Of a DNA stretch of 64,000 nt, positions 17,614 through 30,576 are shown one piece after another. Source of the DNA: Galaxea fascicularis (taxonomy: Eukaryota > Cnidaria > Anthozoa > Scleractinia > Euphylliidae); contig OX419338.1 in assembly GCA_948470475.1 (NCBI GenBank), forward strand, positions 3,886,444 through 3,950,443. Direction: 5' to 3'. The notes under the pieces are model-generated. The model was not told the DNA's origin, did not search any database, and worked only from the letters and a program-made list of their open reading frames with translations. Numbering within the stretch: the stretch's first letter is position 1; each line of letters opens with the position of its first letter. Made by a program: the position numbers and the translations under genes.

Positions 17614-20600
17614 CGTGATTTGCCAGTGTCTCGCAGATCAATTATTTGATCTGCTCGCCACTGACAAATCACAATATTTTGCTCAACCTCGTCCAATAAT
17701 TGTTAAATATTCTGCGTCCCAGATAGGAGCTAAGTCATAACCGGACCAATACGCAATTGAAATACTAGGGCCACTGGGAGAGCAGCCTGGGTACCGCAGG
17801 AAAAGAAAAAGGCTGGGGCGTGAGTCGGAAACGGAGTGTTCATGGGGGAGACGTGAAAGAGAGGAGACGCGCCTTGTCTTTCCCTTCTGGCACACTGGTG
17901 AGATCAACGATATGGAAAGCCTCATTCGATGGTGTTGAGGAGAGGGAAGCGAAATGTTGTTATTGTTACAAAGTAACAGTCACAGAAACGATGGCGAACA
18001 AAATAGTTAGACATTCGTGGCAAAAGGCAAGTGGGAGAGGATAGTGCACGAAGGATAAATAAAAAGATTTTCTTACGTGATCCTTATCTCTTCCAGTGAT
18101 CTCGGTTTGGAAGATGAAAGGTTCTGTTGATGAGGATTTTCCTTCTGCATTTCTCACGGCCTCCTGTAAAATAATAACGGCAGATTTAGCAGACGTGATT
18201 GAAATGACGACGGCGCGCGCAGATCTAACAACCGACTTGACCAACAGCAGAACGGCAAATTGAGCACCGGAAGTCGCGTTCAGTCCTTTCCGAGCACTTC
18301 CACATCTTCATTTCTCGTTACGTTGTCTTTGCTAAATCTGCTTAATATCAATAGATCTATGGCCTCGCGGATTAGGGCATCCAGGAGGCACGTTTCCCAT
18401 AAAATTATGAGATTAAGTGAATTTTCTTTGAATTTCTTCTCGCTAAAACTTTGACTAGGAATCAAGATCTCATTGGATTGCACTTCTTATGTACCTGTTT
18501 GATGATTGAGAGAAATCTCCGCGGGTTGAAGAACGCTCCGAGCCAATAAGCTGGAACTTTGTCACGACCCTGTGAAGGGAACGAAGGAACTGTGGTTAGA
18601 TGTTAACAGGGTCTTGCTGGCAACATTCGTGTGAGTTGAATAAAATTGGAATTGAATTTGAATTGACATTTGCTCTGAATTGTCGATTGTGAGACCAACA
18701 GTTGACGTTCAGAAGTTACTTTTCAACGTTCACGTCCCACTGGCCAAAGATGTGAAACCCGGATTACACTGAAAACCTTGCGAGGATTCCTAGGCACAAC
18801 GTCTTGGATTACAAAACAACATTGTAATTGTAGTAGATGTTGCTTTTACAATTTGGTCTACAGTACACTGAAGTGCACACAGAAAGTTTCTCAACACTGT
18901 TTTCAAAGTGTTTTCAAGCTTTTACGAGGGCAACATGGGTATTGCTTAACATCACCAACATTCCGATTTATCATCTGCAACATCGATTAGGGCGTTTAAT
19001 TATCAACAGCATTCGGGAATCCTATTTTTACCTGCACAATAATTCTGTCTATGTGTGAGAAGCGGTTGCCGAGATCAGTAAACCAGGCTGCTAGACTCCA
19101 CGTGGGGGGAGGGGACGAGTCGCCACCTAGCTTGCACCACTTGGTGGGGATTCTCAGATGATACAGATCATCTGCTGCCTCCAGGAGTTCTTCACTGACA
19201 CGGTCACCACACAAACTCTCTTCTGTTGCTGCCTTTATTAACTGAAATTATCACACGATGTCAAAGCGGTTTTTCGTAGTGTCGTAAATCAAAATCAATG
19301 CAATTGAGAAATTAGTTTCGACACTCAAAGGGCCATATTCGTATTCTCGGTATTGAACTGGATCTAGCATGAAGTGGAGGCTCTTGCGGGGGAATACATT
19401 TACATATGAAAAGATTCCCCCACAGGAGCCTCCACTTTATGCTAGATCCAGTTCAATACCGAGAATACGAATATGGCCTATTGAAAGCCGCTCACTGCTG
19501 AGACCCAATCAGATTGCAAGGATAACCAGTGATTTCAAAATGGGTCCAATAAAGCCCAGAATTACAGTGCTTTGAGATTGGAACAGCAAGGATAAAATAA
19601 ATGGCTATATATTCAGGAAAAACCGGCAACACGCGTTTTCGGAAGTTGATGGGGAGGGGGTACACAATTTCCCAGGTTTAGGGAGAAAAAATGACGTGCT
19701 AGCAGTCAAAAATGATTCCTAGCTTTGAATACTATAGGTCCTCAATGAAATTACAGCTTCTTAAGAGCTCCGTTGGCATAAAGGACGTCAAACGTACGCT
19801 AGAACAAAACAAAAACAAAATGTACGAAGACATTGGAAAATAGTGCGATTACACAAAATTCAATTTACCAGTAACGTTTCCCGCACAGCTGCTAATAATC
19901 TATGCATGCACTCCATCTCAGCTAACACGAAAAGATTGAAGGGGTTTGCACCTCCTGCCTTCTTCATCCGCTCGTACACACTTTCCTGTTGGGTACGAAA
20001 GAGAATCCCAACATAAATGAGGCTACAAATTGGCAAACGATTGCAGGAAAGTTGAAGAGAAATTTGAGAGAAACAGGAAACAAAGGAAAACCAATTGTAA
20101 GATTGACTGAAGTTCTCTAACGGTAAAATGATCACACGGTCAGCTATAGACGACAGTGACATGTTGAAAGAATTCAGCTAAAACAAAACCAGCAAACACG
20201 TTTTGACAAGGTAACGAGAGAAACAACCTGCAAACCAAATAATAAGAGTTCACTTTGGGGAGGAAAGGACAAGGAGACAAGGGGAACTAGAGCTTGATGG
20301 CCTTTTGGGCGGTCGTGAGTTTCAAGAGATTAGACTAATGTTATCACCAACCTTTGACCAAACTTTTGGAATCTTTGCCAACATTGTCGTGCAAACTTCG
20401 TTTAGATCGACCTCTTTCCGATTACGCAACGACACAAGACTAGCACTTGCGAAGATGCCTGCCTCGGCAACACTGATTGAGCCTGCTCCGATGGTGTGTA
20501 CCGCTGAACTCTGTTGTGTCACACCCGAGGATGGCATGATAGTGGAAGGTTCTAGAACAGCGTGCGTGAGTGAGTCTGATGACGCCATTCGGTCAAGAAG

Positions 20601-23600
20601 GTAGTTTAAACGGGTGAACACATACTGCTCGTCCGCCAACTGAGTCTAAAACGAAACAAAGAACACAATCGAGCATTAAACATGATTAGCCTGTTTGTAA
20701 TAGAACTTTGAGATGAACAGTTTCCAAACATTTTTACATTTTCACGTCATGTTTAAGGATCCGCTTTCAGCCAAAGCCAGTACGAGATTGCACGAGGAGA
20801 ACTTGCATCTTCGCCTTCTGTTGCAGAAACCTTTTTTTCAAATATCGAATTTTTCGTGTTGCGATTTATCACGATCATTTAGGAAGTTTTAACGGTTGCA
20901 GAAGCGTGGTAAGTTACTGAGTAAAGAAAGGGGTGGATGGCGCATTTTACCCACCTCAGGGGAGGGGTGGAGGCCACATGCTTCAGGAACTTCAAGTCCT
21001 TCACCAGGAAACCCTTCCAATGCTGACCAAAGGTTATTAAGTCTGACGTGACTGCTAAACAACGCCGAGGGTAGCTTGTATTTAACTGTGAAGGACAACA
21101 AGAGTTTGAGCTCCCTGTTAAAGTCATAAATTTTATACCTGGGAAGGCTTGATAGACAGTCAGACTGAGTATATGTTGTCCTTGATTACCGTGCCGACTA
21201 TTCGTTGTTAGCGTCTACTGTCTGGTAATATCCACCACTGACCCAACATTGGCCCAATATTGAAAAGGGGAGGGGAAAAGCACGAAAAACTGAAGGCGAG
21301 TTGAGTCAACCTTTCTCAGCTAATTGTATAAGACTCTAGAGAAATATTTTTTCCTTGGCAACTTTTTTCAACAGACTGATCTCTAAAGATAACTAGATAA
21401 CCTTAGAAGCAGAATGAAACAAACTGGCCATTTGATTCAAACTTTAACCCTTGCACAATTCTCCTTCAATACTAATTCTCCTTAGTGTCTGCCATGCATT
21501 GCTTATAATGTTAGTTCTGAGAATGTGGTGTCAAATCAAACAACATCCCCCATTAGTTGTTTTTTCTTTATTCTCATCACCTATCTGCTTGACAATGTAA
21601 TGATATTGTGAGGAGAAATTCCTTATTGATCACTAAAATACCCACTTTTGGTCGCCTCGAATTCTCGTTTAACTGCTGCGGGACTGATCCAGTAATCAAC
21701 CATAGCGCTCAGGCCCTGGCGGTCAAACTCGTCACTCATACTCCTTCCATATATCACCTGGAATTATGCACAAAACCGCTGATTTAGTTTTCACTCAAAA
21801 CAGAGAATCAAGCGTGATTACTAGTGTTAGTTGAATTCTGTTGGGAATTTTGGACCTAGCGTGTTGCTTTATCTCTTTCCTTTTCTTCTTAGGGCCCGAT
21901 TACATGGCGAATTTCAGCCCGGTCAACCGGGCTGAAATTGTGTTGCGATTACATGATGAACTTCAGCCCGGGCTGAAATATTAGTCTCGGCACCAAATAT
22001 GAAATTTGACGCGAAGAGTCTCGGGAAAATCAGGCAGCCATGTTATTTCCTGCTTTTCAGCCCGGGCTGAAATTTCTTTTCGATTACATGAGATTTTTTC
22101 AGCCCGGGGCGCAGTTCAGCCCGGGCTGAAAATCCTAGCCCGCTTTGGTCAAACCGGGCTAGGATTTTCAGCCCGGGCTGAATTTCGCCCCGGGCTGAAA
22201 AAATCTCCATGTAATCGACAATTTGATTTTCAGAGGATTTGTTTCAGAAGCCGGGATGAAATTTCAGCCCGGGCTGAAATTCGCCATGTAATCGGGCCCT
22301 TAAAGACCAGGCCCCGGTTGTTCAAAGGCTGGATAGTGCTATCCACCGGATAAATATCTATCCAGTGAATAGCGCTATCCAACGTTTGAACAACCGGGGT
22401 CAGAAGTTAAATGTGGATCCATTGTGCGTGCCGAGTCTCCTCCCAATGTTGTGCCACCAGCCAGATTAATGGTACCAAGTAGCACCTTTCCGTACCATTC
22501 ACCTCAAAACAGCAAATTACTGCTCACCAAAATTAATCCAAACGTGTAACGTTCGTGTGTATTGAATTCGCAGTATCTTCTTTCAGTTGAGCATAACTTC
22601 CAACACCTGAGATAACAACTTCCCATAACGCGGTAACTTGCTGCCGGAAACAAGTGGTACGATTGACTCTGTGGTCCATTAAATTGTGATCACACAGCTT
22701 AGTGCCTTCAATTGATTTATGTGGTTTATGGATGGTACACTGCGCGTTACCTCTGTTAACATGTATCGTAGTCCATTCCACTGAATACTTCGAGTCGAGC
22801 CAGCAGGCTGGGCCAGAAGGTCTGTATTGTCCTGAAATTCCCGTACAGCAAGATCCAACGCTTGCTGAAAAACGATATAGAAAGAGAATCAAGCGTCTGA
22901 AGAATCTCGATTCACAACCTCTGGTTAATTTGAGCAGCTTCCTGAGGGGTAATGCCCGCTACCACGTGGTCAATAAATTTGTGAGGTATTCTTGTAACTC
23001 CTAACCACATCACACAAGCTATACAATTTTATTTTCACGGCTGTTTCCTCTACCCCGATTCGAAGCAAAAAATTTATTGGATTCCCGATGGATTAAACCT
23101 TGTTGCATCTTTACTGACTCTGCGCGAAATCATTCTTTCCTCTGGTGCCCCAAACCTTTCGTTGGAGGAGTCTTGGACTCGAAAGACTACCATTTACTCA
23201 CCCAAAGCTCGGCAGTCCCGACATTCTTGAGGTCCAGTCCTTTGTTCCAGCCGGTCAGACCATACCTGGTCCGCAACCTGACCAGACTGTGTAACATGCA
23301 CAGGTTGTGGAGCAAAGCGGGCCACTCCTGACGAGCACTGACACGCAACAGATCGCCATCGACCCAAAGAAGCGAGCGCTGTAAACTGTCTTTCGTGTTC
23401 TGTAAAGAACAGCATGGAATTAACCAAAAAAAAAAAAAATCCCACAAGCATCTAATAACCTTGTTAGAAAAGTTTGCCGCTAAAAACGCGCTGCTGCAAT
23501 CCCCTAATGTCACCCACTATCTAGAGATGTCCACGAAAATGTCTACCATGATCCAATTCATTTCGCTTTCAGAATAAACGGAAAAGTGTTTCCGTACTCC

Positions 23601-23823
23601 TTTAGAGCAAAAATCGAAAGAACGCGGCTTCCATGAAAAGGTATTTTTGGAGTTTTCTGACATGTAATCACTGGCATTGTTAGAACCATTTTCAGTTGAG
23701 TGTCGAAAGTAAACCTCGTTTGCTTTGGTTTGTTTTACATCACTCCGTAATTTGTTGGACAAACTCGCGACACTTTCTCAACCAATGAAAAGGAAAAACA
23801 AAATCAATTTCCGAATTACCTCA

Positions 23824-23857
<34 letters not shown>

Positions 23858-26800
23858 CTTCATATGCAAATTCATTCACACGCGAATTAAACTCATTTTC
23901 ATGTGAATGAAAATTGATTTGCATGTGAAAGGATGAGCACTAAGACGCGCTTTGGAAAAGAGGCCTGAGGTAATTCGGAAATGGCCTATTGCAACTAGCA
24001 CGCGCGAATTTTCCCGCGCGTTGTGCCGGTCACATTTTGCTCCCAATTTTGATTGGTTCATTGCGCTATCTGCGTCTCTTGCGATTGGCCAGAATGATTG
24101 TTTTGGTTTTGGTTTTACGATACTCGTTAAATTAAAAATTGATCCGAGGAAGCTATTTTGTACCTTTGGTGAATCAGCTACAAGTTTCACAGCACCCTGC
24201 AGTAGTGATGAAGGAATGTTTGGATGCGGCTGTACAGACACCCACAACCTGAATTCACTGTCAACTGTCTTTGTTTCGTGCATGAAAGAATCTAGAGCTG
24301 CCAGTAGACGAGGGGAGTTATGAGCATTGTGGAGTAGAATCCAGTGACCCTGAAAAAGGCAATTTATCAACACGATCACTCGAGGAACATACAGTCAAAG
24401 TGGTGTGAAGGTGTGAGAAAGGCAGTGGTCAAGGGTATGAAAATCAATTTCTTGGTTGCTACTAAGTTTACGCACTCACGTCCCTGCAAGTTGTTAGTTC
24501 AAGAAACGTCTCGCTATTTTGTTATGAGCATGCCTCTTAAGGTTTCAGGATTTTCCCCAATCTTTTTTTCTTTTCTCACGAACTGAGTTTTGCTGTCTCT
24601 TGATCTTGTGATTATGTGTACAAAATTGCAAATCACACCATTGGTAACCCAGCCATCTATAAACTCTTATTTTTACTCCCGTGTAGTGCACGAGTCGTCA
24701 CTAAACACATTTTAGTGTCGTACCTGTACCATAGCTCTGTGTATCATCTTTCTCGCTACACGCTCCTCACCGATACCAACATTTGCTAGCGCAAGGACAT
24801 GTAGTTCAACCTGTAAACGCAGAGAAGACATGCATCAACGATGCACAAGTACAATGGGTGTTCGACGGCACAAAGCGTGCCTGGTATCTCAACAGTTGGA
24901 AACAGTGAACGATGTTACAGCGTGTCTTTCGTTTCTGCACAAGCATTTCTTGCTGCATTGCTACGCTGCAACATGCAGCAAGCGACCGAGGTAGCGGTTC
25001 TTGAAACACAATTTCAATTCCCCATACCTACAAGGAGAGATCTTATTTGCAGGAAAAAAAACCGCTTTCGTGGCGTGTTCTTGCAGGTAGTCTCACTGCC
25101 TTATGACAATGCACGCAGTTAATTTCAAGGACGTTTTTTTTGCCTTAAAACTGTCAACGTTAATCGGTAAACAACAACAATCAAGTTGCTTTCCAACCTG
25201 CTTCTTTTGGGCTGCTTCAATGACCAACTTTTCTACCATGTTAGCTTCTCCAGAGTACAGCAGCACAATAGGTGTACGGCTTTCACTCTGACGGAATGCG
25301 AATGGCAGGTCTAGTGGTATTTCAGAAGTGTACCTGAAAAATACACAACCAAGGAGAAAGTAAGACAACGGGATCCCCAAAAAAGAGTCATGCAAAGATG
25401 CCTGATTGAACGCAATTTGAAGTTCTTACTTCTTTCCAAGAACAGATGTAACAAAGCAGATTGCAGCTTGCATCAGGCGATCTCCTCTAATGGAGCGGAT
25501 AACCATAAATCGTTGTATCAGGGAGAATCTGAAATGAATATACAAGTACAAACAAACCAGGTTAGGTTACGTTCTAATACAGTATATGTTTTTAGGTACA
25601 TTGTGAAATGAAAACACTTGGTAACCCGAAGGCCCCATTTTCAAATGCACCGGCCCTATTCCTGCCACATGTAGTGGTGGCACTTGGGTCACGATTTCCA
25701 GTAAACAGACACTCGCCACACGATAACAAATTAGGATTCTTAGATTTGGGATGTTCTTTGCCGTACACTCACGCTATCCGAACTAAAAACTCGTCTGCCA
25801 TGAATATTGATCACATGACAGCAACCTATGAACGGTCACCCTACTTTCTAGAAACATGTAAAATTTGTTTCCTTTGGTTGTTCAAGAAACGGAAACCTCT
25901 ATTTTTTTATTAATTTTATCTTGTGTTTTCGCTACGGACATTAAGAGCTACTTAATGTAAACCAGTTTATAAGAACATCAGTTTCCGCCATGCAGAAATT
26001 GAATGCTTTGGGGTTTCATTACCCTGCGAGCAGAGGTCTCTTCGATCTTCCTAGATAAGTCGAGAAGAGGAAGAGACCTCTGCCAACCGCCTCGACTTTC
26101 TTTGATTTGCCGCTCATCCACCGAAATGGATGAGTCAGTCTGGTTTAAAACCGGTTTTTACCGTTTCACCGCAGTGCGCATACTCCTTGATGGAATTGCT
26201 GACTTAATAGATGCCCGCGGTATATTGTTTACGCAAGTCAATTCACAAAACGGCGGATGCCTCGGCTGGCGTATCTCTCTCAAAGAAAGTCTTTGACAAA
26301 GCAGTGAACAGCGTACGGGGAAAAGTGAACACTGGAATAGTTAAGCTCACAGAACACCAGTTTAAGGCCTTGAATAATTTTCTGTGTGGAAAAGATTCGT
26401 TTGTTTGTTTACCTACCGGCCATGGTAAATCAATGATCTATCAACTTTGCCCTGTTGTTGTGAAAGAACTTTCTTCTTCTGGTCTGGAACAGTTCCCGAC
26501 TGACCCAATAGTAGTTGTAATCTCTCCGCTAATTTCGCTGATCGCAGATCAGATAGGCTCATGTGAAAAGCTGGGAATTAAAGCGTGTAAAGTGGACTCG
26601 GAGAGCCTCGATCGGTTAAAGGAAGCATGCGTGTTTGAAATTTTATATGAAAGCGAGGGTAATAAAGGCTTGGTTACATTTCATTTCACGCATGCTCAAC
26701 AAGAAAAGTCGAGGCGGTTGGCAGAGGTCTCTTCCTCTTCCCGACTTATCTAGGAAGATCGAAGAGACCTCTGCTCGCAGGGTAGGGTTTCATCAGACAG

Positions 26801-29800
26801 TGCATGTTCAGTGATCTGTCTCCAGTGTCTCCACCCCTCCCCCCCCCAAAAAAAAAAAAAATTTTTGGAATTATTGTAACTTGACATACTTGTCGTCCAG
26901 TCCATCCAGCTGAGCAACCATTTCAGGTTTCTCATGTTCAGTGATTTGTCTCCACTGTCTCCATCCCCCCCACACCATCTGTCTCCACCCCACCACCCCC
27001 TACCCCATTTGGAGTGATTGTAACTTGACATACTTGTCATCCAGTCCATCAGGCAGAGCAACCAGTTCAGGTTTCTCATGTTCAGTGATTTGTCTCCACT
27101 GTGTTTCACGTCCATCTTTCGGCATTTTATCAAACGCGTCCTGAAACCACTCGAAATGATTCGCCAACAGCTAGAACCAAACAGGGTTAAACAACCATTT
27201 CACTTAAAAAAACACAAACTAGTCCTTATGTACTTTTACAAAATGCTAAAAAAGCATCACAAGGAAGCCCTTCTAAACAACGTTCATGTCGTATCTCAAA
27301 GAATTAAAACCAAACCACATTACAAGACCCAAAAAACGACACCGTAAAAGGAAAGAGAATCGTTCAAATAAATGTTTATGATCGATACGAAGTGTAAAAT
27401 GAGCCAGAAAGCTCACTAGCGCCAAAGTGTAATACTCCCCAGAGGAAAAGAAAAAAAGAACCTCCAAAAACTATTGCTCTGTTGATTAAGAATATCGAAC
27501 ACTACAACCCCAAACCCTTCCCCTATCACCGACAGGAGAGTATCAAGGGAGTTTTTGTCTAAGAAAGCCATACAAAGACAGCGCAGCAAAAGCCAACCTG
27601 CAAATTAGAGTATTGTTCGTCCAACAACCAATCAAATGGCTTTTTAGAAAGAGTGCGTGATGCAGCTTCTGATACAACACTGGGCTGAAGAGCGGTCTTC
27701 ACTGCAGCACCAAATGTAGGATGGATCAAGAACTCGCGGTCACCAGGCCCAACGCGGCCACTAGAGTCTTCAACCTATAAAACCGACGATTCAAACAGTA
27801 TACTCACTCGGTCACTACAATGAACTAACGATGTGGTGGATTACTTCAATTCCTTTACTAATACTTTTATACTATGTGTACTCGGAGTTTTAAATTTATG
27901 ATTAATGTTCTGTGGTAGCTCGTGTGCAAATCAGTTGCCTTAGTCAAGTGAGAGGTGATATGTTGATTAATTTGCACAAGTTATTTTCAGCTGTTTTCAT
28001 TGACTCACTCCCCCAACTGTGACACTAGATTTTCCTTATGAATGTAACGATGGTGTGACCTAGCGGTTAGGACGTTGATTCCTAGTCTTGCAGGTCTTTC
28101 TCGGCACTAACAGCATTTTGTGTGACCTAGCGGTTAGGACGTTGATTCCTAGTTTTGAAGGTCTTTCTCGGTACTAACAACATTTTGTGTGACCTAGCGG
28201 TTAGGACGTTGATTCCTAGTCTTGTAGGTCTTTCTCGGCACTAACAACACTTTGTGTGACCTAGCGGTTAGGACGTTGATTTCTAGTCTTGTAGGTCTTT
28301 CTCGGCACTAACAACATTTTGTGTGACCTAGCGGTTAGGACGTTGGTTTCTAGTCTTGTAGGTCTTTCTCGGCACTAACAACATTTTGTGTGACCTAGCG
28401 GTTAGGACGTTGATTTCTAGTCTTGCAGGTCTTTTTCGGCACTAACAGCATTTTGCCGTCTGCCTCACCATTGATGAACGAGGGGATATCCACAGAAATA
28501 TACAGCTTGGTTTGTTTACATGAGGAATAGCATGCTGTGCGAACGACCAAAACCAGCCCAATACAGTATGACCAGGGCTGTCTCTAATTTTTCAAAAAGG
28601 GGGCTATATGAAAAACGTCCCCCCCCGCCCCTAGTTATTGACTAAACGAACTTTACCTCCAGAGCACATAATAAGGCGAAGAGGAGTCTGTCTCGTTCAA
28701 ATAAGCCTCGCGCTGATGTGTAGAACGAACTCTGTGTCAGTCTTTCCACCACTGCCTTAACTGCCGCCCTAAGAAAGAGGACAAATGTATAGTGGAAGAG
28801 TGAGCCTGAACAGAAGAAATCTGACTGCTACATGTGGGTTCTGGAAATACATGACACTTCATAATATAATGCCTCATTCAGTTCAGTGATTTTGCAAAAT
28901 ACTCCACGACACAGAGATCAGAAACTGCCCTCATAAAAAGGACGACCGACTTGTAAATTATGCAAAAACGGAATTTCAACTGTTGGACGTTACAGCTACA
29001 ATTTACAACAATCACTCGCATTAATTAGTAATAAACCAACTGTGAAAAGAATATATGAAATACATCATTCAACTAAGCAAACGAAATAAAATGACTACTT
29101 ATCCTCGCAGTTGTGAACGCAGTTTATGCTATTGCGTAAAGAAGCCTGTAAAAAATTCATAGTTCGGAGCATCGCACCGGCATCGCGAGGCCACGGATTC
29201 AAACTCCGTTGAAGACCTGAATTCCTTTTTAAATCTTCTTTACGTAATTGCATAAAAATTACATTTACAACTGCGAGGATCATTCGTCGTTTGAATAACC
29301 AACTATCAGTAGATACTAAGGTGAATGGAAACAGACATTACCTCTCAGAGTGCTTTATAGCAGCATCAAATACCATCAAAAACTGGGCGAGAGAGGTCTG
29401 GTAAGCAGGATTTATCTCCGCCATAATTCTGGCCACATCAAACATCACTGCTGCTCGGCGCGCGATTGGTCGATACCCCTCACGTGACTGAAGAATCGAG
29501 TTCTCAATGCCGCGAGCACGTGTTTGGCTGTACAGAAAAAGAAACTTGCAAATTAGTTCAATGTAACAACGATGGCTATAAACAGTCATTTATCAAACAC
29601 AAACAACAGACTGAGAGCTAACAAATTTTGCAACTTCTGTCATGGTGCAAGGAGACCAACTCTTTCCCAACTCTTCCTTTTCAAATGCCCCCGCAATCTT
29701 ATCATCCAGTTACATCATGCTTGGTTTTGAGTTACACTCACTGCAAGCCACTATCCTTTTTTCTATTTCTATGGAACACGCAAGTGTGAATCACCTAACA

Positions 29801-30540
29801 TTTCAACATCTGTTCAGCTTTAAAATTACTACACAATCCAACCAACCCCTCAACGATCTCCTCGTGCTGTTTCTTAATGGAGGCAAGCTTTTTTGTGGCT
29901 GCCAAGTTGTGCAACAGACGATGTCCACTGCCTAAACATTCCAAGATGTTCTCCTCTGCTTCACGCAATCCTTCCATCAGGGTAACCATTTCCTGACCCA
30001 CAAAAAGAATATTAACAAAAATAAGCCGCGCTGTTTATTAATGACAAGTGCCTAAAGAGCAACAACTCAAATGACCCTTGAGCTAGCGTGCTGTGGTGAT
30101 TACTTCGGATTCAGTAAGGGATGGGGAGCAGGAATGGCACAGTGGTGAGAGCACTCGCCTCCCACCAATGTGGCGCGAGTTCGATTCCTGGCCTTGGCGC
30201 CATATGTGGGTTGAGTTTGCTGTTGGTTCTCTACTCTGCTCCAAGAGGTTTTTCTCCGGGTACTCCGGTTTTCCCCTCTCCCATATGTGGGTTGAGTTTC
30301 CTATCTTCAATCTGGGTACACGGAAATGTTTGAACGAGTTCTCTCGAGCTCTTTGGTGTTCCGTAGGTAAACATATTACATTTTTTTGTAATCCGCAACA
30401 CCACTGTCAAACGTTTTCCCTAAAATTCTCCCGTGATTCTTTTTGGTTAGGAAAACTCTAAACGACGCTTTCGGGTTAGATACTATCACGGGGGAAGGGA
30501 ATAAACACGTCTCATTCACTCATATTAAGAATACAGGGGG

Positions 30541-30576
<36 letters not shown>

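Larger units (their letters stand above)
16922..21757 (-). other. DNHD1: DNHD1-like C-terminal domain (exons 51-58)
   Basis: Exons 21646-21757, 20955-21085, 20352-20645, 19869-19985, 19032-19241, 18495-18569, 18077-18163, 16922-17248; residues about 2565-3014. Landmarks of the dynein C-terminal region: VIYGRSMSDEFD, EACGLHPSPE, LAEMECMHRLL, PTKWC, VPAYWLGAFFNPRRFL, FIFQTEIT, MFVYGIYLWGCAWEK and HSCPCY. These match the family's grammar (P..W, FWLSGFF.P, G.yv.GL.leGa.W). Exon 53 holds a Ser/Thr-rich stretch (about 35 residues) absent from typical chains. The donor of exon 51 (AAAA|GTGGGT) was chosen because it alone restores frame. Confidence 0.85.
22751..29992 (-). other. DNHD1: DNHD1-like AAA6 region (exons 40-50)
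   Basis: Exons 29835-29992, 29342-29527, 28657-28768, 27598-27774, 27034-27170, 25430-25528, 25198-25333, 24724-24810, 24164-24349, 23202-23399, 22751-22864; residues about 2035-2564. Family landmarks: EGYRPIARRAAVMF, ARGLFERDRLLFALL, ELVALPDGLDDK, SLIQRFMVIRSIRGDRLMQA, TPIVLLYSGEAN, HWILLHNAH, LLHNLCMLHSLVRLRTRYG and GWNKGLDL. The strictly conserved RPDR of dyneins is RGDR here, and the LSPGADP turn is LYSGEAN, both marks of divergence. The exon 40 donor (GTGTAG, low end 29835) is the least certain junction; it was picked because it gives the phase needed by exon 41. Confidence 0.83.

Noticed and set aside
19740..19812. Possible extra exon RTFDVLYANGALKKL with a good acceptor after dynein exon 54
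   Set aside because: It runs into a stop after 15 codons, and exon 54 joins the next well-matching exon (19032-19241) in phase. The sequence looks like part of a dispersed repeat.
22006..22353. 115-residue plus-strand open frame
   Set aside because: It translates the CAGCCCGGGCTG palindromes of the Harbinger-like element.
28054..28455. CRISPR-like array (regular 67-bp repeats)
   Set aside because: The units are repeated over their whole length with no unique spacers, and the context is an animal intron.
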